DNA of 64,000 nt from Daphnia pulex (GCF_021134715.1 NC_060027.1:3906001-3970000), one strand, 5' to 3'; numbered from the stretch's first letter, positions 12,555 to 25,400 are shown. Notes: generated by a model from the sequence alone, not told the origin. Numbers and translations are program-made.

Positions 12555-15212
12555 ACATCACCAAGAGCACAAAACAATTGTCCTTATTATACAATCGCAA
12601 CATTTTATAAGGCTACACTTTACCGGCTATACAGGCTGGAACAAAATCACTCGAGACGACACTTTCACGTCGTCGTCCTTTTATTACTATTTTTTTTTTT
12701 AAATTGATCTTATAGCTTCTCGCGCAGGCCTACTGTGATATTTATTCCATTCATGTTCTAAAATCGGCATTACCTTTTTTATTAAAAAAAAAACAGCGGC
12801 AATTTCAAATTGAAAACGTTCGACGTGCATATACTAAGATCCAGTTTAGTTTCTCCCTCGCCCGACATCAACACTATCTTGCCAACATATTTGTCTTTAT
12901 ATTTATGAAGAGAAGAGATGACAAAATTCATCTCTTTTCTCATTATTTATCGAACCATCCACCGAGTTTGTACTATTCTGTCGTCTATTTTTCCTTTACC
13001 CATTCCACTTTCTTTCACGTTATCTAGTCCGATAAAATCACGTATTTATTTTTCTATACTGTAGCCTATATAACTCTACATGCGCATCTTTGATATTACG
13101 GAGAAAAAAAAAACAACTATTTGGTCGGCGGGTTCCGGCCCACGAGATCTCCATGTATACTTTTTGTGTTTTCTTTCCTTAAGGTATTTCATTTGAAAAT
13201 ATATCAAAAGAAATTGAATACAAAAATGTATCAATGATTACTATGGGAAACCCTTATTAAAAATTTACTGGCGGCAAAAAAAAATTGTTATGCACAATTC
13301 ATGAAAATGGAACTTCGCGCACTTCGCGGTTATTCCATTTCACTTTGAAAGTTTTTCATAACGGGAGTCTAAATTTGGTGCGGTGTCGGTTTTGATGACG
13401 CAAATGTGTGACGTAAATATTTTCTTTTTACATTGTCATTGCACCTGTCATCGATTCCCTTCAAAGTCTGCGGCAGACATGGCAAAAAAAAAATGAAAAA
13501 TCCTGGCTGATTAAATAAAAGTGGTTTGGGGGTTCAGAAAACTATCACGAGAAGCCATTTTACCGTATGACAGGACAGGATGTATACGGCGGTAGCGCTT
13601 CTGTGTAGGTGTATACCTAGTCAGATGCAACAAGGTGTAAAATCTATAACCAAATTAGAAATTTACGTATTGCTCTTTCCGTTGGGATGAGGAAATGAAA
13701 TTTTCGCTGTCTGTTCTATTGCCTCATCTCCACATTGGCGTAGCTTACACGTCATCAACATCCGGAATTTCGTCCTCGGTCCTCTACACAAATGCAAATA
13801 AAAATCCGCAAACTATAAAAGTTGTTTCGATCGGCCATATCTTCGCTTATCGTTTTACCTTAGCTGTAAACGCTCATCCATTAAATGTGGACACCTTTTC
13901 TTTCGCAAATGGATAATGCAACTGCACCCATGTAATATTTAAAAAGCCCAAACACACGCAGCAATGAACTCTGGAGTAGCAAGCGTTATAGTTACGTAAT
14001 GTTGATACTCTATGTTAGTAATGTGCTTTGTTCATTCGCCAAGAATAGAAACGCGGAGAACGGTTGAGAGTTACGTGATGCCATTAGAAAAAACAAAGAA
14101 ATAGAAAGGAAGGAAACGGCACTTAGTGAAGAAAAAATTTGTGTATCTTAAGGGAAAAAAGAGAACGCTGATTAGCGAGTAGTGTCAAATAGTTGTACAC
14201 ACGGAGCGAGTCCTCTTGGAGTTTGACGTCATTCGTCGGCAAGGTTTGTTAGCCCTTTCTATTGGAAAGCCATCGAGTCGAATTTATTTCATTCCCTGCC
14301 ATATAAAATCAGCCGTTTCTAGGTCACCCATGTCCGTACACACATTAAGTGTTGGACCATCACAACAGGGAATGAAAATCGAGTGTACAAATGATGAGGA
14401 TCCTATTTCTCTTTATTTCATGACTAGACGACGTTGCTATAGTTATACAACGTATACTTTTGTGCGGGTTCACGAAGGTTGATCTGGACTGTATAACCGG
14501 CCACAGAGAACGTTCGTATTTTGATCGGGATAAACAGATTGCTATGTGAGCTCTGTAAAACCCCTCAAACTTTAGACGAAGGTCCTATCTCTAGAAAGAT
14601 TTTGGCCGTCAGGAAAGTGTAGAGAGAGAGAGAAAATCGAATAGTTGTTGCTGGATTGGTTCGCAGCGAACAATAACGCCCCTTCTGATTCGCATTTCAA
14701 ATAGTTATGGTTATACTTTGGAAGAAAAAGTTTGTTTGGGGCTGCTGCTGCGCGTCATTCGGTTTGTGTAACGACCCCAACGGCACACAACTCGTCTTAG
14801 ACTGTAAAAATAGCCGACGCGCCAGAAAAGTGAGAAAATGTGGAGTCATTCAAAGTACAATCGGAGCGTGACGCCGGCATCGATGCCGTTGCTTCGATTT
14901 CCTACACTTTTGCTCAAGCATTCGAACGTGAGTCTCGTGAGATTCCCCCCCCCCCCATCCAATAGAACAATTCGCCGCTGATACAGGGCAATGAACTTCG
15001 CTGGCCTATTTGTTAATAGCGACACAGTTTGACTTCCGCGAGACTGACAGGCACGAAATAAGTAAAACATTTTGTTCTTTTTAACAACGAGGAGGTGCCA
15101 GTGTCGTGGCAGGTCCCTCTTGGTAAAAAAAAAATTGCCTTTCACTTTGCTTCAAGTGTTTAAAGTTCAGGTATTTCCGAATGCGATGGTTTATCCACAG
15201 AAAAAGTTGTGA
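12555..15212. other. 3'UTR of RGS gene 1 and intergenic DNA
   Basis: The first few hundred bases are T-rich and fit a 3'UTR. The rest shows only short unsupported open frames and a C12 run at 14945-14956. No gene was recognised. Confidence 0.5.
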
Positions 15213-16420
15213 GGTAAAACAAAAACAAGCCTGATCTGCAGTCGTTCGACAAATGAGATTTTTAGTGAACCCTTAGTGAGAAAAAACGAAAACGGAGAGA
15301 GAAAACAGTTGCAGTCAACCGTCTAGCTCAGGAATAAACGTACTCTGTGACTACGCTACGATTTGTGATCAACGCTACCCAAAATTGTCAAAAAGAAAGA
15401 ATAGAGATCAGTTTTGTCCTACCTTTATGCCTGGGAAATACAGCCAGACATCTACAGTTGCTCCATCCATCCGCTGAAAAGTTAAATTGCACCAGACGGG
15501 ATGGGGTAAAGGGTGTCCTCATGAATACACCCACATTCACATGGGCGTACACGAGGACATTTAAAGAAGGGGGAAAGGAGAGATCCGTAACTCGATTGAC
15601 ATCGGTAGTTTTTCCAGTGTAATGGGATGCTTCTTATCTAAATAAAAATGGAAAATGGGTTACAAAAAAATATTGAAAGAAACAACACGTCAGAAAGGTT
15701 GAAAATGTGAGCCTTGGGTAAACCTTAATTGTTAATAAACAGGATAATTTAAGGTCACCATGCAATTCAATGCATTTGTGCAGTCATGCATCATTATACA
15801 ATATCTAGCAGGTCACAGGTTAATTAAAGTAACGGAAATCATTACCCAACAAGTGATACCGAATCAGAACATACCAGCAAAAGAAAATCTTGCATCTTGT
15901 TGTTATGATGGATGGCTCTGGCCTCAAATCTGCACAAAAGAAAAAAGTTAAATAGTACAAACAATAAACTGCCATGCATCGACAGGGCAATTACATGATA
16001 AATGCTAGTCAGGATTCCACAGGAAACCAACATTTCACAAATTTGGAACGGATTTTGGTTTAACTCTTCATTAGCTTCCACAATTATTCTATTTGTATTC
16101 TTAGTTTTATTTACCCGCTAAACAGCATGGAGTATGACGGTTATCAAAAGCAAATAAATCTTGAACTTTGTCTCTGACTTTTTCGAAATTTTCAACTAAA
16201 CGAAACCAGATAGCAGACGACACTTGTCCAATTTTCTACTAATCAGCATGCTTACGATAATCATAATTCATAATCGATAAAAATTAGAAATAATAAAAAA
16301 TCAAACTCACCCCTCAATATCCAAACCGCTCAATAACGATGAGGGAATAAGTTTTAATTATAATTCCCCGGTAAGACCCCCCCCCCCCGGAAAGCCAGGG
16401 GGGTAATAAGTTCAGCTTGT
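15213..16420. repeat. Segmental duplication block, copy 2
   Basis: Direct-orientation partner of 1413-2790. Order of shared words is preserved along the whole block and many small indels separate the copies. A C12 tract at about 16377-16388 replaces the more complex sequence near 2700 in copy 1. No coding potential common to both copies was seen. Confidence 0.75.
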
Positions 16421-18551
16421 CGTCTCTTTATTTCTTGGGAAGTTTATTTAGTAAATAGAAACTAATGGACAACATTTGACGATTACACAACGAAGGCAAA
16501 CAGAAAATCGGTCTATTATACCATAAGTACCATATGCAACTAACTATCATACACAGCTAGCGCTTGCTCTGGTCGATATTTTCTTTTTTTCTATAGCTTT
16601 CTTTACAGCCGAAAACTTATTTACTGTGTATACGTCAACAACACGAACTTGGAAGACGGACACTTTTCATCCACTTGCGAATTGCCTTTAGGTTTAATGC
16701 GCTGACGCGAAAGAAGCAAACGGCCGTGACCGTGGTTTGATTTGATGAGAATTCGGAACGTGACGCAAGAAATGTCAAGTAAGTCCAAGCTTTCCCTTGT
16801 GCGTCTTTTGACTCATGTAACATCCAATTCCGCACGTTGGTGCAGATTAAATGACTCTCATAATGTAGTGACGTTGCTGGGGCATGTATTCAGCGACCTT
16901 TCCTAAATCGACCCCAGTGACACTTGATGACGAAGCGATGTAGAGTGCGCATTAAGACTCAATATTGACACACTTAATGAGGCATTGGATCAAAGTGAAT
17001 GAAGAATAATGCCCGTACGAAAAAAAACCTTTAAACCATCCTTCAATTGTACTTCGTAAATGGCGATTCGTGAAGTGGCGAAGCTTAATATAATTAAAAT
17101 TGGATGAAACGGACTTTTAAAAAATTTGAATGTACCCAAAACCTTAGACCGTATTATACACTTAAAAATGCCTCTATATATAAAATAAGTTTGCTAATAA
17201 CGTTGACAAATATGCAATATTTTTTAAGAATAATAAGAAAAGACGTCATCTTCTTTCGTGAATTACCACGGGCATTACACACGGCACGCCTACAACTTCC
17301 TGTTTTCAGGCCGGTGTGCTGGCCCTATTTTGATCTTTGACGGATGTTCGCTGACGACGGTCGCCTGGCGACTTTGGCCTGGATACTGTTTTATATTGCG
17401 ACGATCTCACGATGTTCTACTGGTTCACTTTGTACACATTATTTTGTTTTTGTTGAACTCTGCGATTTCGGGTGATTTCTGATATTAATCACCAACCATA
17501 ATATTTTCCAACCGTCGTTAGGTTGCGTCAAGAGTCAGTCAAGTACTTCCTCCATCATCCAGCTATAGAATTCCCACTAGCGTTTCTACAGGTTACATAG
17601 CGGTGAGTAGGTATACACTTGAGATTTTACCATCATATCTATACAGTGCTGCCTTATATAACTTTATTTCTACCGACTTGAAGTTCTTCTTCAAAACGGT
17701 TTATCCAAAGGGTTTATTGGTTTTTGCTTTATATCTCTCTCGAGATCGGCAAGGAAACGACCGTGACCGTGAAAGTTGCTATTCTCGTGGATCTCTTCAC
17801 GGCCATACAAGATATCGTATATCTTGACTTGTTGTTTATTGACTCCTGCTGCGGAGAACTCCGTCTGTTTTTTTTTTTTTTTACCGCTTCTTACATCCCA
17901 AAATTCAACAATATTTCATCTTATATCATCTGTGTCTATATAGTGTAACAGTCGACTCCCTCGTCAGACCAAAAGAACTTACACTGTTGCTGGTTAGTTA
18001 AGTTAAACAGTTTCTATTAGTATATAGCATCTACTACTCCCCCGAAAAAGCAATCGTGAATAATAGCTAGCGCTGCTGGCTCTAGTAAAAGAGATGATAC
18101 TGGTATTGCCTCTACTTGATTGAGCAGGGCAGACGAATACAAGGACGATATAGAGAGTGATATCCCATATAACCTTGTAGCTTTTTTGGGCGCGCCAACA
18201 AATTATACCATACGCTGTTCACTGGGCCACACATTCACACATCGTCCCATTTGATGAATGGATAGGGCTGCAGTCTGCCCGGTCGTCTACAGAGACTGGG
18301 TCAACTGGCTATTGCATTCAATGAAATTCGTTGTTCGAGAGAAACATATAACAAGAATGGGAAATTTGAATTCCATTTTGGCCTTCTCGCTGCCAAACCC
18401 GTATTCCGGCTGACGCGGTCGCTCTGACATACTTTTTGTTTTCAAACGTTCGGTTTCACTTTGCGGTTGGCGTGTGTTTGCTGCCACAACAAGCGCAACC
18501 AACATCACTCCAAGACGTATATACGCAAACGAAGTTTCCCCAAACAAAAGT
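16421..18551. other. Intergenic DNA upstream of RGS gene 2
   Basis: No supportable gene. A T17 run occurs near 17869-17885. The right end holds the proximal promoter of RGS gene 2. Confidence 0.45.
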
Positions 18552-18560
18552 GGGATTTCC
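18552..18560 (+). promoter_or_regulatory. kappaB-like site upstream of RGS gene 2
   Basis: GGGATTTCC, about 100 bp upstream of the TATA box and followed by GCGCGCGCA. The same arrangement is found upstream of RGS gene 1. Confidence 0.4.
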
Positions 18561-18661
18561 AATTCGATAAGATGCGCGCGCAGCCACAAAAGAAAACTCC
18601 CTGTTTATTGTTCCAACGTCTGCAACATTCCCACATGTCTAGTTTCTTCCTCGTCTGCAGG

Positions 18662-18670
18662 TATATATAA
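18662..18670 (+). promoter_or_regulatory. TATA box of RGS gene 2
   Basis: TATATATAA followed about 30 bp later by an arthropod-like initiator, TTCAGACTTTC, near 18692. Both RGS genes have TATA promoters, unlike the other genes in the window. Confidence 0.7.
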
Positions 18671-18849
18671 ATGGGTAGGATTAGTCTCACTCTTCAGACT
18701 TTCAACATCCCCCAGTGCCACATCTCGTCGTCTTATATCACGCTCTAAAACATTTCGCAATCTATCAAAGGTTCAACAGTCTTCAAGTGAACTCATTTGT
18801 GATCCCGAATCGTTATATTTTTAGTTTATCATTCTGTTCGAGTCGAAAA

Positions 18850-19779
18850 ATGACAAACTCACCAGAACACGACAGCAGCAGCAATAAAGTCAAGTTGGTT
18901 CTAGCCCATTCCCTCAATTCGATTGTAATTGTAATTCCAACCACCAAAAGGAATCTCGTTCACAACGTTAAAGACCGAATAGTTACACATCTCACCAACA
19001 AGCGGTAAGTTTTCCCGTTTAACATTTAATTAATTTTATTAATAGATGAGAGCTTCGAAAAAATGAGAATGGTGTTAATTATTTTACATTCTGTTTATAA
19101 TAGGTCCTCTAGTTGCAGCAGTTCTGATATGAGACTTCGAAATCTCAAATCCAATATCCGGAGAAGCTTATCGCCGTCATCAGCCCGACCCCAGCCGGAA
19201 GAGGCACAGAAATGGGCCGAGTCATTCACCAAACTCATGGCATCCAAATGTAATCCTTCACTTTTGACCTGCGATTTAAAAATTCATGATCCCACATAAT
19301 GAGCGATGTCATTAATCATATCTATAATTTTATCCGCTTCTCTATAAAGATGGATCCTCTCTCTACCGGGCGTTTTTACTGCGCGAATTCAGCAACGAGA
19401 ATCTGGATTTTTGGCTGGCCGTCGAAGAGTACAAAAACTCCAAACCGCAAAAGATGGCAGCTATAGCCCAGCAAATCTACAATGATTTCGTTGCCGTCAA
19501 AGCCACGAAACAAGTGCGTTGTTTAATAATCGTATTATTAACTTAATTTGATTGATTTTAATTGATTTCTTATTTGTTGACTGTTGTGTTGAATAGGTTA
19601 ACCTAGATGCTGAAACGAGAATCCTGACGCTGGCCAACATCCAGTCGGACATTGCCGACCAATTCGCTTTTGATCGCGCTCAAAGGCGAACTCAGCACAT
19701 GATGGAACGCGATTCTTACCTGCGTTTCCTCCAGTCGGAATTGTTTCTTGAACTCGCCCACCCCGAGCGATATTATTAG
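18850..19779 (+). CDS. Regulator of G-protein signalling, small RGS protein (gene 2)
   Basis: Paralogue of the gene at 11798, with the same predicted GTPase-activating role. Coding exons are 18850-19004, 19104-19249, 19350-19513 and 19597-19779, total 215 residues with consistent phases. An extra N-terminal segment of about 62 residues (Ser-rich, then a hydrophobic stretch IVIVIP and basic residues) precedes the part that aligns with gene 1 at MRLRNLKSNIRRS. It could aid membrane association. The RGS box (EEAQKWAESF, LYRAFLLREFSNENLDFWLA, AFDRAQRRTQHMMERDSYLRF) is complete and ends shortly after FLELAHPERYY. An internal start at the shared MRL position would give a protein the size of gene 1. 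Confidence 0.9.
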
Positions 19780-20048
19780 CGTTTCGAGTCCGTGCATCCA
19801 GAAATATAGATCTCATTCTCTTGTCACTACATTATTTCTCTCTGTCATTTCAACTTATATCCAATTATAAACCTTTGCAATTATTATGCATCTTTTGCTT
19901 CTCTCTTCTGTTGTCGCCTGCATTTCACATTCCAATATGACCCACCGCAATATTATCAATTTGTTTGTTCAATTTCGTAAATATTTATTTCCTTTTTCTC
20001 TGGTTTTGTATGTCAACTGTGATGTTGTTATCTACAACATTTTCGAAA

Positions 20049-20054
20049 AATAAA
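20049..20054 (+). terminator. Poly(A) signal of RGS gene 2
   Basis: AATAAA about 270 bp after the stop codon, in an AT-rich 3'UTR. Confidence 0.6.
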
Positions 20055-22553
20055 AAACTGCATGCTGATCTCATGAAGACTAAAGAGAACGACTCTATTG
20101 TTCCGCTATATTCCAGTTGATACACATAAATCAAATGTAGCTATAGTATTACGTTAAAATGTAGTAATGTACTAAATGAATGCTGTACACAGAAGCAATT
20201 TTCCTTGTGCCGAATAAAAAATAAAAGAGTAATAAGGAAAACAAACACATCCGTTTGGAACAGTTTGTTTGCGTACATATAGATGCCCTTTTATGCAGTG
20301 GAGGAGAACAACAGACTGAGATGAGGGAACCGGAACCCTGTGAGATATCGATCTTCAATTCCCAGTATAAGGGGGTTCTCTTAGACTGTTTAGTGTTTAC
20401 ACGCTGTGTTGACTGTTGCACGCGATGTGTTGAAGAGTCGTTGCTTCAATTAATCACGTATTGTGGCAAAACTGGGTCGAGGTTGAATCGTTGATTGGTT
20501 GTTTGCTTATTTTACCCGAATAAATTCCAAACAGTCGCCCCCTAAAATAGATGTATATACCAGGGCTATAGCATAAAAACAAAATTAGGAGAACAAGAGT
20601 TGTCGCCACCCAGAACGGCTTCGGAATTTTAAAAGAAATTGGCCTATGTCTAGACTCTAGAAGACTGCAGGCTTTCTCATCATCAGTCGCGCTTTGCAAA
20701 TCATTTGTAATTCCCCGCGCCAAGACGACGTGATTTCGACCAGAGTCGATGAAGCGAACACTGAAATTCGGCTTCGCTTTTTAATCTAATACATCTCATT
20801 TCACTTTTGTTTTTGATTACATTAAAGATGTAAGAAAATTTCATACCAGCAAAAAGTCAGGAAACGTGAATTGACTGTGAAAGAGCGCACACGGTAACTG
20901 AATTATGCGGAATTATGTGCGTGGGATGGCCAATAAGGCAAATGAAATTGCTTCACTGATGTTTCCTCCTGCCAAAACGCTGTTATAGGTAAGTAACAGA
21001 CGTTCCAAGAGAATATAAAACTCAACGGCAAAAGAAGGCAACTGTTTTTTTTTTCATTTCCGGCTTCCGGTTTTTTGTTATTTTACATCCTAATTTAAAA
21101 GCGAAGAATTATCTTATCCACTTTTTTTTATTTCTATTTCTATTGCTTCAATCGGCTACAATTTTAAATTCATCCCGCATAAAAGCAACTTCGTGTCACC
21201 TTCGTCAAGTAGCGCTATATTCACGACGATGCCAAATTTGATTAACGCTCCTTCTGTTTACGACGTGCGGATGCGCATATTATCCAACGTTTCTCGCTTG
21301 AGTCGCTTCCCTCCGGCATCAATAGTTAATAGTTATACGATGTGAATTAATTTCATGATCCATCAAAGATTTTCCTTTTTGTACCATATGCGTTCGGATC
21401 GTATAACGACTTGGGTACTAAATGGCGATGTTATACGGCGCTATAAGGTTTATGTCAAGAGAAAGACGGAAACCCGGAAGCAGAAGAATAATTAGACTGA
21501 ATTGATGACGATCATTTTAAAAAAGCCAATAACAAATATCAATTCATTATGTTCGTGGGTGTATGTGTGCAGCGACGATCCCACCCGAATAAATTTGTGA
21601 GGTGATACGGAAATGTATTAACATATTATTTAGACGAGCGGATGCGAACAACTTGCGGCTGCTTCATATCATTGACCGCACAGCATTGAATTTTAGAGGA
21701 AATAGATAAACGATTTGCGTGGAACAGGAGTGCGAACCCACCTCATGATTCTCTCAACAGGAAGAAATGGCTTCTTTTGAGGTTTTTGTAAAATTCTGTA
21801 AGCGACCGCATGAACCGGAGTATCAAAAACAAAATCTTATGAAACGCGACAAGAGGAGTTAGCAAGGTCACCAAACATTTCGACACTATTGAAACGGATT
21901 TCCAATATCCTATCTGTGTTTTTCTTGTATCCTATCCGATAAAATGTGTAGGTATATTAGCCAATCTGATTGTAGATTTATCGCTGAACGGTGGCATTAT
22001 TAATGCCACAAAGATTGCGTCAAAGGAAATGAACATCGATTTGAAGGTCACTTGCTCGCATGATTTAATTGCAACAGACAAATTTGTGTACAGCAATTCA
22101 TACAATTCCAAAGGTCTGTTCAAGGGTCTGTTTCAACCAAGCACCTTGTTTTGAACTAAAGAAATATTATTATTATTTTTTTTTTCATGGTGGATTAAGA
22201 TCTTTGTAATAAAGCTAATGGTTTTATTGTTTGGTTTTCCGACGTTGTTGCGCAGGGTAAAAAAATCAAACTGTTTAACTTTAACACACGCACTTTAGCG
22301 TGTCCGCCGTTAAAAGCTGGTGACGAATGTCGAATGACGTCACAAAAAGCAACGCCACCTAGTAGCAGACATTCAATATTTCAGAAAAAGTTTAATTTTA
22401 TTCCGATAGATGACGCGTTGGAAGCGCGTGAGACCAAAATCACATGACAGATCCCTTCCCCCTACCCCTTCTGTCACTTTGGTGCCAGTGGTCGTTTCAT
22501 CTGTGTTAAGTATACTGAACCTGTGTCTTAGGAGTGAAATTAAATAAAATAGA
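20055..22553. other. Intergenic DNA
   Basis: Short open frames only, several on opposite strands over the same bases. Nothing was recognised. The last ~60 bp are probably the 5'UTR of the V-ATPase gene, with no TATA box. Confidence 0.5.
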
Positions 22554-23600
22554 ATGGCGGCACGATATAGAGAAACTTATATTTATTCCTTTGGAGGAAT
22601 ATTGGTGGCGGCAGTAGTTGTATTTGGTAAATCTTGAGAATCGTTCGATTCCTATTCTTTAACCTTTAATTATTGACTAATAGTACCTTATCTCATTTCT
22701 TATTCTAAACAGCTGTATACTACATTCTCACCGGGCAAGGAGAGCGTATTGATATCGGATGGTATTATTAAGAAAAAAAATCATTTTCAAGCCGTTATTC
22801 ATCACTTTATACAACTCTAGGTTTTTGGAAACTATTACTCCGTACATGTGGGCAACTACTGGCATTGCATTTGCCGTATCCCTGTCAGTCATTGGTGCCG
22901 CTCTGTAAGCATTTTGTGTTATTTATCTAAGAAATTGAATGGGTAGGATGGCCTGATAAACAATTACATTTTTCAGTGGCATCTACACTACTGGCTCAAG
23001 CATTATCGGTGGAGGTGTGAAAGCTCCCAGGATCAAAACCAAGAATTTGATCAGTGTTATTTTCTGTGAAGCTGTTGCTATTTACGGACTCATCATTGCC
23101 ATTGTTCTTGCCGGCATGTTGGATGTAAGATACCTTAAGATAACTTATTTGACCACTAAACAAAAATGAACTAACATAAATTTGTTCTTAGAAATACGAT
23201 CCATTAAAGGCTTCTCCTGAGAAAATTGCACAAAACTACTTTTCTGGATTCGCCATGTTTGGAGCTGGACTAACCGTTGGTTTGGTTAACTTGTTTTGCG
23301 GTATCTCAGTCGGAATTGTCGGTAAGATTCTAATAATAATCAGCATCCCCCTTCGTCTCTTTATTACAAACTCACTGGTATTGCAGGATCCGGAGCAGCC
23401 TTGGCTGACGCAGCTAATCCCTCCCTTTTCGTGAAGATTTTGATTGTAGAAATTTTCGGCAGTGCAGTTGGTCTCTTTGGACTCATTGTAGGCATCCTGA
23501 TGGTAATTTTTCTCATTATAGTACACACAGTGGACTAGATTAATTGTTTATTCGTTTGTTTGGTTTACAGTCTTCAAGAATCAAAATGGGAGACATATAA
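22554..23600 (+). CDS. ATP6V0B: V-type H+-ATPase 21 kDa proteolipid subunit c''
   Basis: Membrane proteolipid of the V0 rotor that carries protons across lysosomal and other acidic membranes. Exons are 22554-22626, 22713-22761, 22821-22904, 22977-23124, 23192-23321, 23387-23502 and 23571-23600, 209 residues in all, close to the usual length of this subunit. The sequence shows the expected hydrophobic helices: an N-terminal one ([17 protein letters not shown]), then [20 protein letters not shown]. The helix [19 protein letters not shown] carries the proton-binding Glu, and a last helix is [17 protein letters not shown]. The short basic tail SSRIKMGDI ends it. Transcription converges on the Frizzled-related gene on the other strand. 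Drosophila homologue name: VhaPPA1. Confidence 0.96.
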
Positions 23601-23803
23601 AGAAGATTATATCCACAACATTCATTCCTTTTATTGTAATTTTTTTTACTATGAATGTTTCTTTAGTCAGATGTTTATACCATTTGGTCGTGTCTGTTGT
23701 CATCCAAATTTCTTCTCCTTTTATCCCGCAAAATTAGCGCTCTATTGTCTCGTTAATCCCTTGTATAGAACAACAAATCAACTTACATGTAACTGTAATT
23801 TAA

Positions 23804-23809
23804 AATAAA
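23804..23809 (+). terminator. Poly(A) signal of the V-ATPase c'' gene
   Basis: AATAAA about 200 bp after the stop and only about 50 bp before the stop codon of the convergent gene. Confidence 0.65.
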
Positions 23810-23862
23810 GACGAGGCAGAGCATAATTTGGGTATGTGACCAGATGGTATAGATTAATGGTT

Positions 23863-25400
23863 TTAGTTGCCCTTTGTTGTGTTGGATGTCTGCTTCTTAG
23901 CCTTTTCCCATTTCTGTCGCAAAAAAGTGTGCATCCGAACAAATAAAGTTAAAAAAAAACACACGTTAAAACGAAAATTTGTGTGACTGTTTAATCTGTC
24001 ATACCCCAATGAGTAAAGCGTATTTTTTACGCCATTCCAGTCCGACACTGAGAGTAGTGTACAAAAGCCGTTGGCGAGTGACGTCTTCGTGACCCAAAAG
24101 AAAATATTCTCTACCTAATATTGGATACAAAAAAAAAATTTAAGCATTTTAAAATATTAGTTTTTAATCGAAAAATGATTACATTTTACCTGGATCAAGT
24201 CGTGGGCACGTGCCGCATGAAGTATTTGTCCAAAGAACTTCCCTGGAGAGGGGGTCGATTCGGACTTTTCCGTGTTTAAAAACCTCAATCACTTCTATGT
24301 TGGTTAGAGTTAGAGAACCAAACGTTTCCGACCACTCCACTTTCCCTCGAACAGCTGTCCAGTATGATAACCGCGAAATATTAGAACTATAACTGGTTGA
24401 AAACTCATATCCATCACAGAACAATTTCCGTACCAAAATCGAAGCGCCTTTTGAGATAGAGTCGTTGTTTTAGCTTCGGATGACGGAAGCAAGGGCAATT
24501 TTCAGGATGTTTTATAGGTGTATCTAAAATTTGATCATTTGAATATTTTGACCTGTTTCTTAAAAGAAAAAATGCTTACGTTGTTTTAGAATGGCTTCGG
24601 GAGTAAGACAAACACTTTCGGCTTTTGTTACATCAGGAAAAGAAAAACAATCTAAAGCACGTGGCCAAACGAATCCCATTCTGAAACAGAAAAATTGTAT
24701 TAGTCTCTTTAACATGTAAACTTATTTGGTGGAAGGTATAACAATACTTTTTAACGAGTGGCTCGCAGTGTGATTTGACTTGCTCACACACCTGCCGACA
24801 CGGTGGAATAGTAGCCAAAAATGAAGGGAGTTCAGATGTACAAATTGGTGTGTATATAACACACAGAAAAAAGACCTAGACGCATTATAAAAAAATATAT
24901 CATTAGAAAATTCACAAAACGGATTAGTGATGCCAAATGGCAAAGGTTACCAAATATGGAGAGCAGTTGGTGTCAGGCAAGTAACGAAATTGTTCTAATG
25001 CTGAATATCATACGTTTGTTTGTTATTACGTATTTCCAAAATGAATTTATAAAATAGTTTAAAACCTATCAGAGCATCTTCCTGGTGTGTCATTCCAAGT
25101 AAATTAGGCATCCTGGTCGCATTGTACTATAATAATACGTCGGAATCAGTTCAGAAGAGCTTTGAAGAAATTAATCTCACAAAGGAAAAGGTTAAGCAGA
25201 ACTATTCATCTGACCGGCATTTGTTGGCACATCGGGATGGCAATAGATTGGCAATTTCCATCCATGGCGGAACTGTTCACTGCTGTGGGCGCTAACTCAT
25301 GTATACAAACACTTCACGTCACTTCATTACTACCTGTAAATAAACGATTTTGCCTACCTGTGACCGATGGTTGCGTTACGCAGGAGACGACCGTCACCAT
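23863..25400 (-). CDS. Secreted Frizzled-related protein (Frizzled CRD plus NTR domain)
   Basis: Predicted extracellular Wnt-binding modulator. Exons (minus strand, 5' to 3') are 25358-25400, 25215-25291, 25066-25126, 24951-24994, 24748-24875, 24580-24680, 24434-24523, 24190-24354, 24005-24114 and 23863-23913. All phases agree, giving about 289 residues. The Frizzled CRD has all ten cysteines: NCQSIAIPMCQQMP, RMPNLLGMTHQEDALIEQF, DTNCSPYL, FFLCVIYTPIC, PPCRQVCEQVKSHCEPL, GFVWPRALDC, ESVC. A netrin-like (NTR) domain follows from NCPCFRHPKLKQRLYLKRRFDF through NIEVIEVFKHGKVRID, TSCGTCPRLD, REYFLLGHEDVTRQRLL and WRKKY. That order resembles vertebrate sFRP3/FRZB and sFRP4. The 5' end is uncertain: the first exon (MVTVVSCVTQPSVT) is not a convincing signal peptide, so an upstream exon may exist. 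Confidence 0.85.

Noticed and set aside
14216-15145. Frames of 88 (+) and 99 (-) codons between the RGS genes
   Set aside because: No domain, and they include or neighbour low-complexity tracts such as the C run at 14945.
24290-24500. Alternative unspliced frames (MPLLPSSEAK..., MVRKLFCDGYEF...) as separate small proteins
   Set aside because: A spliced reading with the intron at 24355-24433 joins RRFDF to AVRGKVEW and restores the netrin-like domain, leaving these as intron-derived frames.
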